A stretch of DNA of 34,416 nucleotides from CAZFAT01 sp964517075 (GCA_964517075.1 CAZFAT010000157.1:1-34416), one strand, 5' to 3'. Counted from the stretch's first letter, positions 22,172 through 30,557 are shown. The notes: generated from the sequence alone by a model not told the origin. Numbers and translations: made by a program.

Positions 22172-22192
22172 CCCGGCCCGTTGAGAGCCGGG
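22172..22192 (-). terminator. Possible terminator hairpin after the alpha/beta hydrolase
   Basis: CCCGGC and GCCGGG form a perfect 6-bp stem around a 9-base loop, 7 bp after the hydrolase stop. There is no T tract, so factor-independent termination is doubtful. Confidence 0.3.
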
Positions 22193-22199
22193 ACTGCCG

Positions 22200-23162
22200 T
22201 TACCGGAGGACGGAAGGACGCGTCAGAAAGTTCAATACCGCGGCCACCCACGCCTCGTGGGTGTCTTCAATCTGCGCGGCGTGATCGCCCCCGGGCAGCA
22301 CCACGAGCTGGCGATCGGGCGTTGCCAGCCGGGCGAAGAACTTCCCGGCGTCGTCGTGCAGCACGCCGGGATCGCGCTCGCCGTACAGGACGAGCGTGGG
22401 CGTCAGAATGCGCGCCGGATCGATGGCGTTGAACTCGGTGTCGTTGCGGAGATCGGCCAGCACCGGGTCGGCGCGCAGCGCCTGAGCCACGAAGGCGCGG
22501 ACGACGGCCTGAGGCGTGACCCGTGGCGAGATGAAGTCGCTGGCCGCGCTGGCGGCCGTGTTCCTCGTCATCGCCGGCTTGTCCGGACCGGTGACGTCGG
22601 TGAAGTCGAGATCGGGATCGTACGCGAAGCCAAAGAGCACCAGGGCCGAGAGCCGATCGGCGGCCTGCTGGGCGGCGAGCATCGCCACGGCCGCCCCGCG
22701 CGACCATCCGATCAGTGCAGGCCTCGGCAGCGCGGGATGCTGGCTCGCCACCCAGGCCAGCACGTTGATGACATCCGCGGCGGACCGCCGCGGTGTCAGC
22801 CAGCCCGTCGCATCCCGCCTCGTCTCCCCATAGCCGCGCAGATCGACCGCGTAGGCGGCCACTCGCTGCGCGGCCAGCGACATCATCACCGACCGCTGCA
22901 GGCCCGGCACCTGCAGGTCAAAATCGGGCCGGCTGCTCCAGGTACGACCGTGGACGAGCAGGACCGCGAGCCGAGGCTGTGGCGGCCGGCGGGCCCACAC
23001 CACCAGAGGATGGCCATCGGACGTCACCACGTGCCGGTCGGGGGGCGGGGCCGACGGCGCCTGCGCCAGGCCGGCTGGCCGAAGCGGACCCGCCACCGCG
23101 ACTGTCGCGACGAACACCCACAGAATCAGTCGCCGCATCATCGCCCCCGGACCTCTGGCCAT
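22200..23162 (-). CDS. Exported alpha/beta hydrolase
   Basis: This 320-residue protein starts at ATG 23162, immediately after the mtnC stop (TGA-ATG). The ATG at 23141, just before RRLILWVFVATVAVAG, is an equally good start. An N-terminal signal sequence is followed by an alpha/beta-hydrolase core: VLLVHGRTWSSRPDF (oxyanion-hole HG), the nucleophile elbow LIGWSRGAAVAMLAA with Ser in GWSRG, and VLYGERDPGVLHDDAG and GGDHAAQIEDTHEAW supplying the acid and catalytic His. The family fits a serine esterase, lipase or peptidase in the periplasm; the substrate is unknown. It may be translated with mtnC, but its exported nature argues against a direct role in cytosolic methionine salvage. Confidence 0.85.
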   Translation of the reverse strand: MARGPGAMMRRLILWVFVATVAVAGPLRPAGLAQAPSAPPPDRHVVTSDGHPLVVWARRPPQPRLAVLLVHGRTWSSRPDFDLQVPGLQRSVMMSLAAQRVAAYAVDLRGYGETRRDATGWLTPRRSAADVINVLAWVASQHPALPRPALIGWSRGAAVAMLAAQQAADRLSALVLFGFAYDPDLDFTDVTGPDKPAMTRNTAASAASDFISPRVTPQAVVRAFVAQALRADPVLADLRNDTEFNAIDPARILTPTLVLYGERDPGVLHDDAGKFFARLATPDRQLVVLPGGDHAAQIEDTHEAWVAAVLNFLTRPSVLR

Positions 23163-23912
23163 TCAGTCGATCTCGTCGAACGTGTGAATCGTGGCGAAGC
23201 GGGCCACACCGGCCTGTACCGGATTGCCGGGTCGGAGACTGAGCAGGGTCTGGTGTCCGGCGGCTTCGGCGGCGGCCAACTCGTCGACGACGTCCGACAC
23301 GAAGAGAATATCGCCGGGCGGGCGATCCAGCTCGGCCGCGATGTGGCGATAACTCGCGGCATCACGCTTGGGCCCGACCGCGGTGTCGAAAAACCGGCTG
23401 ATGAGGGGCGTGAGATCCCCGTACGGCGTGGACTGAAACAGGCGCCGCTGCGCCAGTTCACTGCCAGACGAGAAGATGGCGATGGCCGCGCCGCCGTCCC
23501 GCCAGCGGCGCAGCGCGACCGGCACGTCCGCGAACACCTCGCCGCGCAGCAGGCCCGCCTGGTACCCCTGCTCCCAGATCAGACCCTGGAGGTGCTTCAG
23601 GCCTGGCGATTTCCGGTCCCGATCCATGAGCCAGCCCGCGTAGGTCTCCACCGACGCCCGCGTCTCTGCCGTCGAATCCGCCCGCCACGGAGGAACCGGC
23701 TCGCCCCGCGCGCGGTCGGCCGCGTGTTCCTCCGAGAGTTGGCTGGTGATGGAAGTGAACGCCGCCGAGCCGGCGGCGTGATCGAGCCAGCCGTCAAGAT
23801 GCGCGCGCGCGTAAGGCACGAGCACGTGGTGCACGAACGCGATGGGGGTGGTCGTGCCTTCGATGTCGAGGAGCACGGCCCTCACGCCCCGCGCCGCCAG
23901 CCGGAGGCTCAC
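23163..23912 (-). CDS. mtnC: Acireductone synthase (enolase-phosphatase E1)
   Basis: This 249-residue HAD-family enzyme enolises and dephosphorylates 2,3-diketo-5-methylthiopentyl-1-phosphate to acireductone. The HAD motif I is VLLDIEGTTTPI (about 13-24), followed by FVHHVLVPYARAHLD. GYQAGLLRGEVFADVPVALRRW, motif II IFSSGS, SRFFDT, the Lys of GPKRDAASY and ILFVSDVVDELAAAEAAG (motif IV) complete the set. GTG 23912 is chosen because it overlaps the mtnD stop in a GTGA arrangement, typical of translational coupling; an ATG at 23954 would give 14 extra residues inside mtnD. Confidence 0.93.
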   Translation of the reverse strand: MSLRLAARGVRAVLLDIEGTTTPIAFVHHVLVPYARAHLDGWLDHAAGSAAFTSITSQLSEEHAADRARGEPVPPWRADSTAETRASVETYAGWLMDRDRKSPGLKHLQGLIWEQGYQAGLLRGEVFADVPVALRRWRDGGAAIAIFSSGSELAQRRLFQSTPYGDLTPLISRFFDTAVGPKRDAASYRHIAAELDRPPGDILFVSDVVDELAAAEAAGHQTLLSLRPGNPVQAGVARFATIHTFDEID

Positions 23913-24475
23913 ATCTGCGTGCGGGCGACGGGCATGTAGGCGGGCCCGAAGCACAGCGGCTGAAAGCCCTGATCCACGCCGGTGTGCGTGTAGTGGGGCG
24001 TCCAGCCCGACGTCTCCTGGAAGAGTCGAATCGCCCGGATGCGCCGGTCGTTGCAGAGGTCGAACCAGTGGTGGGTGCCCCGTGGCACGCGAATCAGGTC
24101 CCCGGGGCCGACTTCGACCGCGAAGACGGGCTGGCCCGGCGGATGGACGTGAAACACGCCGCGGCCCTCCACAATGAACCGGACCTCGTCCTCGTCATGC
24201 CAGTGCTCGGAATTGAAACGGTTGAGCATGGCGTCGAGGCCGGGTGTGTCGGGGAACACGTCGATCACGTCCGCCGTAACGTAGCCGCCGCGCGCCTTCA
24301 GGTCGTCGAGCATCGCGCGATAGGCCTCGAGCAGCACCTCGGCGGGCGCGTCGGGCGCGACCGGCCTGTCCGGCTCGGCGCGGGTGTAGTCGATCTGCCG
24401 CGCCGCGAGGAACTCGCGGATCGCGTCGACCCCCTCGATGGTGCGGTCCTGTTCAGGGATTCTGACGATCGCCAT
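23909..24475 (-). CDS. mtnD: Acireductone dioxygenase
   Basis: This 188-residue cupin enzyme oxidises acireductone to the methionine precursor 2-keto-4-methylthiobutyrate and formate (Fe form). The metal ligands are visible in EHWHDEDEVRFIVEG: His91, His93 and Glu97, with the fourth ligand in PRGTHHWFDL (His135 or His136). ATG 24475 is the natural start (MAIVRIPEQ); an ATG at 24574 would only read through mtnB. The gene overlaps the end of mtnB by 23 bp and the start of mtnC by 4 bp, so all three are probably translated together. Confidence 0.95.
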   Translation of the reverse strand: MAIVRIPEQDRTIEGVDAIREFLAARQIDYTRAEPDRPVAPDAPAEVLLEAYRAMLDDLKARGGYVTADVIDVFPDTPGLDAMLNRFNSEHWHDEDEVRFIVEGRGVFHVHPPGQPVFAVEVGPGDLIRVPRGTHHWFDLCNDRRIRAIRLFQETSGWTPHYTHTGVDQGFQPLCFGPAYMPVARTQM

Positions 24476-25154
24476 GGCCGGCCTCCCTTCGTCCCACGGT
24501 CTCGAGCAGGAACTCCAGAATCTCCACGTGCCGCTCGGCGTCGGCGAGCGTGTCGCCCCACGTGTAGAGGCCATGCGCGCGAAGCAGGAACGCGTGCACG
24601 CCGGCCTCGTCGTCGAGGCGCGTCCGGACGGCCGTCGCCAGCCTGATCATGTCCTGATCATTGTCGACAATCGGAATCCACTCGCGGTGCTCGTGGGTGC
24701 TGACGCCGTGCAGGCCCTTGAGCATCTCGTAGCCGCGAATGGCCAGACCGCCTCGACTGGCGTGAAGATCCGAAAGTATCGTGCCCCAAACCGAGTGGGT
24801 GTGCAAGACAGCGCCCGCGCCCCGCGCCTGAACGATGGCGAGGTGCAGCGCCGTTTCGGCTGAGGGCCGGCGGTCCTGCCGGCCGAGGACCCGGCCGCCG
24901 GCATCGACCCGCAGACACTCGGTCCCGGTCAGCGTGCCCTTGTGCGACGCGCTTGGCGTGATCAGCAGCTGCAAGGGCTCGCGGCCGACGACCGCGCTGA
25001 AGTTGCCGCTCGTGCCGAGCACCCAGTTGCGGGCGTAGAACCGCCGGCCAATCGCGGCCAGCTCGTGGCCGATGGCGGCGACGGACTGGCGCGGGTGTCG
25101 GCCGGTTCGCGGCGCGGCGGGCCGCGAGGCTGGGGCGGGACGCGAACGGCCCAT
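24453..25154 (-). CDS. mtnB: Methylthioribulose-1-phosphate dehydratase
   Basis: This 233-residue class II aldolase-fold enzyme dehydrates 5-methylthioribulose 1-phosphate in methionine salvage. FYARNWVLGTSGNFSAVV (about 39-56) is the phosphate-binding segment, LLITPSASHKGTLT follows, and the zinc site is built from AVLHTHSVWGTILS (HxH, about 115-128) and the later His in LLRAHGLYTWGDTLADAERHVEILEFL. About 25 residues rich in Pro/Arg precede the conserved core, so a later start is possible. It heads mtnB-mtnD-mtnC. The isomerase mtnA and the nucleosidase or phosphorylase steps are not in this window. Confidence 0.93.
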   Translation of the reverse strand: MGRSRPAPASRPAAPRTGRHPRQSVAAIGHELAAIGRRFYARNWVLGTSGNFSAVVGREPLQLLITPSASHKGTLTGTECLRVDAGGRVLGRQDRRPSAETALHLAIVQARGAGAVLHTHSVWGTILSDLHASRGGLAIRGYEMLKGLHGVSTHEHREWIPIVDNDQDMIRLATAVRTRLDDEAGVHAFLLRAHGLYTWGDTLADAERHVEILEFLLETVGRREAGHGDRQNP

Positions 25155-25163
25155 CGCTGGCCT

Positions 25164-25169
25164 AGCCTA
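25164..25169 (-). promoter_or_regulatory. Possible -10 box (TAGGCT) of the mtnBDC operon
   Basis: On the minus strand TAGGCT lies 9 bp before the mtnB ATG, within the 60-bp gap after the GGDEF gene. The match to TATAAT is weak; the leaderless spacing resembles that of other genes here. Confidence 0.3.
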
Positions 25170-25214
25170 CCAGCGGACAGCCGGGGCTGTCAGACGGTGC
25201 GGCGGATTGTTTGA

Positions 25215-26696
25215 TTAGAAGAGCGTGCCGGTGCGGCGTTCTTCCGACTGGCCGTCCTCGCCCGACTTGCGGGTGACGCTGCCGCCCTTGCGCGTGTCAC
25301 CGGCCGCCTTGCGGCTCTCGGCTCCTGCCTTGCGGGCCGCGGCCCCACGGGCCTTGGCCTCGTAGAGGGCCTGGTCGGCCGCACGCAGCAACAGCGTCGG
25401 GGTGTCACCGTCGCGCGGGAAGACGGCCACTCCGCCGCTGACCGAGAGGAGCGGGCGGTCGGTGTCGTTCGCCAGACGCTCGGCCACACGCCCGAGCACG
25501 AGCTGCCCGCCCTCATCGGCGGTTTCCGGCAGTACGACCGCGAACTCGTCGCCGCCAAAGCGCGCCGGCGTGTCGGTGATGCGGCACGATTGCCGCAGCG
25601 TCTCGGCCACGCGGCACAGCGCACGGCTGCCGGCCAGATGTCCGTACTTGTCGTTGACCTTCTTGAGGCCGTTCATGTCGATGAACAACACGGCAAAGGG
25701 GCGCCGGGTGCGCCCGGACCGGGCGATCTCGGACCGGAGCAGTTCGATCAGCCGGCGGTAGTTCACAAGGCCCGTCAGCGGATCGGTCGTCGCCAGCTCC
25801 CGCAACTGGGCTTCGGCGTGCTTGTGTTCGGCGACCACCGCCGCGAGCACCATGCCCATGATGGCCATCACGCTGGTGTAGGCCTGCACCAGGACGAGTG
25901 ACTCGTTCGGGGTGTCGCGGGCGAACGGACCGAATCCCCGCAGCGTGCCCCACACCGCGATGCCGGACAGAATCACGACGGCCGTCGCGGTCTCCCGACG
26001 CCCGAAGCGGAACGCCACCCACAGCAGGAACGGCACGCACAGGAACTCGAGCGGATAGTCCTTGATATCGGACGGAAACCGCCCGCCGAAGACGACCAGG
26101 CCGACGCCGACCAGCATGGCGAGCAGGGCCACCGCTTCGATCAGGTCGCGCCACCGGATGCGCCCGAGCGGCGACAGTGCCCAGAGCAGCGTGAACGGCG
26201 CCACCACCAGGATGCCGGTGAGGTTGGCCAGCCAGGAGATCATCCAGCGGTAAGCGAAGTCGCTCTCGGGCCCGAGCTCCGTGACCGTCATGGCCGTGGC
26301 GCCGAGCGTCGCGCTGATCGGGGTGGTGCCGATGGCGGCAATCGCGGCAAACCGGAAGATCGTGCGGGCGCTCGTGAAGACCTTGGCGCCACCGGCGAGC
26401 CGGTCCAGCAGCACCGCGCCGAGGACGGCTTCAATCGTGTTGCCGGCCGCAAACGTGATCGACAGCCCCAGTTCCCCCGTCGTCGTCCAATAGACGAAGA
26501 AGCTGCCCGCGGCGAGCGCTCGCCACACCGACCGGCCGAAGATGATCGTCGCCGCCAGGGCAAAGCCACTGGGCGGCCAGAGGGCCGTGGTCGCTTCGGA
26601 GAAGCCGCCAATCGCCAGCCCGGCTTTCCCCAACGCGAAGTACACCGCGAAGATGCCGGCGAGGACGATGGGGTTTTGGGCGAGCCGTACGTACAT
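25215..26696 (-). CDS. MASE1-GGDEF diguanylate cyclase with Arg-Lys repeat tail
   Basis: This 493-residue protein starts at ATG 26696 (MYVRLAQNPIVLAGIFAVYFALGKAGL); an ATG/GTG at 26747 would add 17 non-membrane residues. The N-terminal MASE1 sensor (about 8-285) has some eight hydrophobic helices with the family's ALWPPSGFALAA and GNTIEAVLGA segments. The GGDEF domain follows (TDPLTGLVNYRRL to the end of the domain, about 303-460), with catalytic ARFGGDEF (GGDEF at 381-385) and an inhibitory RxxD site, RITD (372-375), five residues before it. It should make cyclic di-GMP and be product-inhibited. The C-terminus carries four 7-residue RK repeats. It is closely related to the adjacent upstream gene and probably arose by tandem duplication. 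Confidence 0.93.
   Translation of the reverse strand: MYVRLAQNPIVLAGIFAVYFALGKAGLAIGGFSEATTALWPPSGFALAATIIFGRSVWRALAAGSFFVYWTTTGELGLSITFAAGNTIEAVLGAVLLDRLAGGAKVFTSARTIFRFAAIAAIGTTPISATLGATAMTVTELGPESDFAYRWMISWLANLTGILVVAPFTLLWALSPLGRIRWRDLIEAVALLAMLVGVGLVVFGGRFPSDIKDYPLEFLCVPFLLWVAFRFGRRETATAVVILSGIAVWGTLRGFGPFARDTPNESLVLVQAYTSVMAIMGMVLAAVVAEHKHAEAQLRELATTDPLTGLVNYRRLIELLRSEIARSGRTRRPFAVLFIDMNGLKKVNDKYGHLAGSRALCRVAETLRQSCRITDTPARFGGDEFAVVLPETADEGGQLVLGRVAERLANDTDRPLLSVSGGVAVFPRDGDTPTLLLRAADQALYEAKARGAAARKAGAESRKAAGDTRKGGSVTRKSGEDGQSEERRTGTLF
25251..25334 (-). repeat. Four 21-bp repeats coding an RK heptad tail
   Basis: CTTGCG recurs every 21 bp on the plus strand at the 3' end of the GGDEF gene. 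It encodes RKAGAES, RKAAGDT, RKGGSVT and RKSGEDG, followed by 11 residues to the stop. The repeat is in frame and has diverged at the variable positions while keeping Arg-Lys. Confidence 0.85.
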
Positions 26697-26787
26697 GCCT
26701 CGAACGTCTCCCGTGCGCCTGCCGGCCGCGTGGGGCCCTGGAGTCACGAAACATCGGCCCCAGGAGCCGAAAGGGGCGAAACGACAA

Positions 26788-28230
26788 TTACCTCGATCCG
26801 GTGCTCCACTCGCGCAACCCCACCACCGTCAGCCGCCGCGACGTCGCCTTCGCCGCCTTCACCGAGTACAACGCACGATCGGCGGCGCTCAGCAGCGTGG
26901 TCGGCGTTCCTCCGTCCTGCGGATAGACGGCAATGCCGGCGCTGACGGCCAGCGGGGGGTCGGCCGTGTCTTCGGCGAGCCGTTCGGCGAGCCGCCGGAC
27001 TACGAGCTCGGCGCCGGCGCGGTCGGTATCCGAGAGCACGGCGACGAACTCATCACCGCCATACCTGGCCGCGGTGTCCGTCGTGCGGCACACGGCCTGC
27101 AGCGTTTCCGCAAACCGGCACACGGCACGGCTCCCGATCAGATGGCCCATCTCGTCGTTGATCCGCTTCAAACCGTCCATGTCGAAGAAGACCACCGCGA
27201 ACGGCCGGTCATTGCGATCCGCCCGGGCGATCTCCATGCCGAGCACTTCCAGCAGCCGGCGGTAATTGGGCAGGCCGGTCAGCGGGTCGGTGACGACCAT
27301 TTCGCGCAGCTGTGCCTCGGCCACGGAGTATTCCGCGGCGAGCGCGGCGAGCGACAAGGTCATGACCGCGGTCATCGCCGCGAAGATCTGGACCATGACG
27401 AGTGAGGCGAACGGCGTGGAGCGAGCGAACGGGCCGTACCCGTTCAGCGTGCCGAGGGTCGCCAGCGCGACGAGTCCCAGCACGCCGAGCGCCGCGGCGC
27501 GCGGGCCCAGCCGAAACGCGGTCCACAGCAGCACCGGCATGCACAAGAGTTCCTTGGGGAACCCGAAGAGAATGAGGGGCAGGCGGTAGAACACCAGGAG
27601 GCCGACGAACACGACGGCGACGAAGGCCAGCGCGGCCTCGATCATCTGGCCCGGATGCCAGCGAACGGCCGATCCGCGCGGATAGAGAATGATCAGGGGC
27701 GCCACCAGCAGCATGCTCGTCAGGCCACCGAGACTGATCGTCCCCCAGATGGATCCGTACGAGGTCCAGCCTGCCAGACCGCTGAGGACGAGACTCAGCG
27801 TGCTGCCGGTCGCGCTCACGGTTGCGCTGGCCAACAGCACCATGGCCGAAAACCTGAAGCTGTTGCGCGGCGTCTGGAGCGAGTGGCGGCCGCCGGCGTA
27901 GCGGTTGACCAGATAGGCCGCGAGCAGCGACTCGCCCGTGTTGCACGCGGCCATGCTGAGCGCCGCGGGCAGCAGGCCGATTGTGGATACGTAAATGATG
28001 AGGCTGGACGCCAGCACCGCCGGCCAGATGCGATACCCGAGTACGACGAGCGCGCCGAGCGCAAGACCGGCGGGCGGCCAGATCAGGCTCACGCCGGGCG
28101 CGGGATGCCACGCCGACAGGCTGAGTCCAAGCTTGCCTGTGACGACGTACAGCGCGACGAACGAGACGAGAAGCGTCTGCTCCCTGGCCAGACGGAGTCT
28201 GAGCCCCTCCAACGCTCCCCGCTTGGACAT
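26788..28230 (-). CDS. MASE1-GGDEF diguanylate cyclase
   Basis: This 480-residue protein starts at ATG 28230 (MSKRGALEGLRLRLAREQTLLVSF). ATGs at 28266 and 28476 would add basic, non-conserved residues and lack ribosome binding sites. The MASE1 membrane domain (about 17-300) has LIWPPAGLALGALVVLGYRIWPAV and ACNTGESLLAAYLV. The GGDEF domain begins at TDPLTGLPNYRRLLEVL; the active site is ARYGGDEF (GGDEF at 391-395) with an RxxD product-inhibition site, RTTD (382-385). It is expected to make cyclic di-GMP in response to a signal sensed in the membrane. The linker PFARSTPFASLVMVQ...AEAQLREMVVTDPLTGL is shared almost exactly with the neighbouring cyclase 91 bp downstream. Confidence 0.93.
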   Translation of the reverse strand: MSKRGALEGLRLRLAREQTLLVSFVALYVVTGKLGLSLSAWHPAPGVSLIWPPAGLALGALVVLGYRIWPAVLASSLIIYVSTIGLLPAALSMAACNTGESLLAAYLVNRYAGGRHSLQTPRNSFRFSAMVLLASATVSATGSTLSLVLSGLAGWTSYGSIWGTISLGGLTSMLLVAPLIILYPRGSAVRWHPGQMIEAALAFVAVVFVGLLVFYRLPLILFGFPKELLCMPVLLWTAFRLGPRAAALGVLGLVALATLGTLNGYGPFARSTPFASLVMVQIFAAMTAVMTLSLAALAAEYSVAEAQLREMVVTDPLTGLPNYRRLLEVLGMEIARADRNDRPFAVVFFDMDGLKRINDEMGHLIGSRAVCRFAETLQAVCRTTDTAARYGGDEFVAVLSDTDRAGAELVVRRLAERLAEDTADPPLAVSAGIAVYPQDGGTPTTLLSAADRALYSVKAAKATSRRLTVVGLREWSTGSR

Positions 28231-28509
28231 GCCGAGTCGGAGGCTGCAGGTCTTGTGCCACGGCATCGCGCGATCGCGCGACAGGCATCGCCCAAAGTGC
28301 GCAATTCTGGCCGCGATCACCGCGGCCGCGACGTTCGAGTCCGATGACGTTCGTTGCGGCGCACGCCGGAATTTCGAATCTGTCGAGGCGAGGCCGAGTT
28401 CGTAAGCCGCGTGCCGGTGAGACGACTCACGTGCCGCAAGGGCGAGAGACACCGCCGACGCCCGCCCGCGTGTCACACCGCGCGCGATCGTCGTCGATGC
28501 GTGCCCCGC

Positions 28510-29880
28510 TCACCGCGTCAAGGCGATCTCCTCGTAGAACGCCGCGGCCGAGACAACGCCATTGTGGAAGTTCCCGAGGTCGAGCCGCTCGTTGGGCGCA
28601 TGCGCGTTTTCGTCGGGCAGTCCGACGCCGAAGAGGACGGCCGGCACGCCCAACTGCTCGTGGAAGGTTGACACGACCGGAATCGATCCGCCCTCGCGAC
28701 AGAAGACCGGAGCCGTTCCGAACCCGCGCTCGATCGCGTGCGCGGCCGCCCGTACGAACGGATTGTCGTACGAGGTGATCCAGGGCTTGCCGCCATGCAT
28801 CCGGGTGATTGTCAGCGTCACGGTCTTGGGCGTCACCTTCCGGATGTAGGCTTCGAACTGCTGGGCAATCTCGCCGGGATCCTGATCCGGCACGAGGCGC
28901 ATGCTGACCTTGGCCATGGCGAGCGCCGGAATCACCGTTTTCGACCCGTCGCCCGTGAAGCCGCTCAGCAGGCCGTTGACATCGAACGTCGGACGCGCCC
29001 AGACGCGCTCGAGTACCGAATACCCGGACTCGCCGGCCAGCCGCGGCGCCCCGAGATCCTTGCGGTATTTCTTCTCGTTGAACGGCAACGCGGCCCAAGC
29101 CGCCCGTTCCTCGTCCGAGAGCGGGCGAACGCGATCGTAGAAGCCAGGAATCCTGATGCGGCCGCCACGATCCTTCATCTGCGCCAGGACCTGGGCCAGC
29201 ACCATCGCCGGATTGGCCACGGCTCCACCGAAAATCCCGGAGTGCAGGTCACTGGTCGTGCCACGGAGATCGATCTGGTAATACACCAGTCCTCGCAGCC
29301 CATAGCAGATGGAGGGCACGCCGCGGTCGAACATCGCGGAGTCCGAGATGACGATGACGTCGGCGGCCAGCCGACTCCGATGGTCGCGGACGAACCGGTC
29401 GAGGTTGACCGATCCGATTTCTTCCTCCCCCTCAATCACCACCTTGATGTTGACCGGCAGGCGACCGGTGGTCTTCAGATGCGCCTCGATGGCCTTGAAG
29501 TGCATGAAGACCTGTCCCTTGTCATCGGCGGCGCCGCGCGCGTACAGCTCACCCTCCCGGACCGTGGCCTCGAATGGCGGCGACTCCCAGAGATCGACAG
29601 GATCCACCGGCTGGACGTCGTAGTGGCCATAGAAGAGGACCGTCGGCGCCCCCGTCGCATGACACCACTCCCCGTACACGACCGGGTGCCCTGGCGTCGC
29701 AATCGCCTCGACGCCCTCCAGTCCGATCCGGCGCATCTCATCGGCGGTCCATTCTGCGCAGCGAGCGACGTCCGCGGCCCGGTCGGGCAGCGCACTGATG
29801 GACGGAATGGCGAGGAACTCTTTGAGTTCCGAGATGTAGCGATCGCGATGGCTGTGGACGAAATCGATGACGTTGAGCAT
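28510..29880 (-). CDS. M20 family dipeptidase
   Basis: This 456-residue di-zinc peptidase is of the carnosinase/CNDP branch. Metal and catalytic residues are in VLFYGHYDVQP (His86, Asp88), ARGAADDKGQ (bridging Asp119), IEGEEEIGS (Glu153 base, Glu154 ligand), VISDSAMF (Asp180) and NAHAPNERLD (C-terminal His). The lid/dimerisation domain lies between about 195 and 380 (LRGLVYYQIDLRGTTSDLHSGIFGGAVANPAM). The length is typical. ATG 29880 is preceded by GAGGGA at a suitable distance and by a TACACT -10 candidate about 25 bp upstream. The role is hydrolysis of dipeptides in the cytoplasm, probably nutrient recycling. Confidence 0.95.
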   Translation of the reverse strand: MLNVIDFVHSHRDRYISELKEFLAIPSISALPDRAADVARCAEWTADEMRRIGLEGVEAIATPGHPVVYGEWCHATGAPTVLFYGHYDVQPVDPVDLWESPPFEATVREGELYARGAADDKGQVFMHFKAIEAHLKTTGRLPVNIKVVIEGEEEIGSVNLDRFVRDHRSRLAADVIVISDSAMFDRGVPSICYGLRGLVYYQIDLRGTTSDLHSGIFGGAVANPAMVLAQVLAQMKDRGGRIRIPGFYDRVRPLSDEERAAWAALPFNEKKYRKDLGAPRLAGESGYSVLERVWARPTFDVNGLLSGFTGDGSKTVIPALAMAKVSMRLVPDQDPGEIAQQFEAYIRKVTPKTVTLTITRMHGGKPWITSYDNPFVRAAAHAIERGFGTAPVFCREGGSIPVVSTFHEQLGVPAVLFGVGLPDENAHAPNERLDLGNFHNGVVSAAAFYEEIALTR

Positions 29881-29960
29881 GGGGCGTCCCTCGAATCTGC
29901 GAGCGAGTGTACTCCGCTCGGCCGGACGATGGCCCGCCAGCGGGGACGCCCGGCAGGAGG

Positions 29961-30383
29961 TCAGAAACGGCGCGAGGCGTGCACGACGACGGGGTCAACA
30001 AGCGGGCCGAGCGCGGCGGCCGCCAGCACGCGTTCGATTTCACCGACCAGCGCGGTCGGATCGCACGGCTTGATCATGATGGCGACGAAGCCGGCGTGGC
30101 GGGCGCGCTCGAGCTCCACCGGATGCGTGTTGCCAGTCGTCGCGATGATGGGGATCCTGGCCGTTTCCGGCCGGGCCCGGAGCTGTCGCGTCGCCTCACA
30201 GCCGTTGAGACCGGGCAGCACCAGATCCATCACGATGAGGTCGGGCACGGTCTCGATTGCGATGCGCACGGCCGAGGGGCCGTCGATGGCCGTGCTGATG
30301 TCAAAACCCCGCGCCCGCAGGTAGACGGCCCACATATCAAGGGCGTCTCGATAGTCATCCACCAGTAGCAGGCGTGCAGGCAC
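29961..30383 (-). CDS. Stand-alone response-regulator receiver protein
   Basis: This 140-residue CheY-like protein consists of one receiver domain and no output domain. The acidic pair is Asp9-Asp10 (LLVDDYRDA), the phosphoacceptor Asp53 (LIVMDLVLPG), the switch Thr in IIATTGN (82-83) and Lys105 (IMIKPCDP). It starts at GTG 30383. About 20 residues after the domain (LGPLVDPVVVHASRRF) have no recognised function. No histidine kinase is adjacent. The nearest signalling partners are the two cyclases downstream, separated by the dipeptidase gene. Confidence 0.92.
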   Translation of the reverse strand: MPARLLLVDDYRDALDMWAVYLRARGFDISTAIDGPSAVRIAIETVPDLIVMDLVLPGLNGCEATRQLRARPETARIPIIATTGNTHPVELERARHAGFVAIMIKPCDPTALVGEIERVLAAAALGPLVDPVVVHASRRF

Positions 30384-30557
30384 GGGGGTCGCCCTTTCGA
30401 CTCCTCCTCATCAAGAGGGATGCCAAGGGCCGCCCCTGCTGGACCAGACCGTTTGCCCGTGCGCACCGGATGCCGACCTGACCTTTTTTCACACGGGGCG
30501 CCCCCACGGCCACGTCGCCGGACGGGCGAGCGATCCGTGATCCGGCCCGGAGGGGGG

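Noticed and set aside
22257..23939. 560-codon plus-strand open frame across the hydrolase and mtnC region
   Set aside because: It is antisense to two well-supported genes, with a composition of Arg/Gly/His runs and no domain.
25251..25334. CRISPR-like array
   Set aside because: The 21-bp units are adjacent, without spacers, in frame and protein-coding.
28231..28476. N-terminal extension of the upstream cyclase to 562 residues
   Set aside because: The extra residues lack membrane or domain features, and the MASE1 domain starts after the ATG at 28230.
28738..30324. 528-codon plus-strand open frame opposite the dipeptidase and receiver genes
   Set aside because: It is antisense to two genes with intact active-site motifs, and no homology is recognised.
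30408..30425. Second sigma-54-like element on the minus strand before the receiver gene (TTGGCAT...TTGAT)
   Set aside because: The -12 GC doublet is GA here, so the match is too weak to report as a feature.
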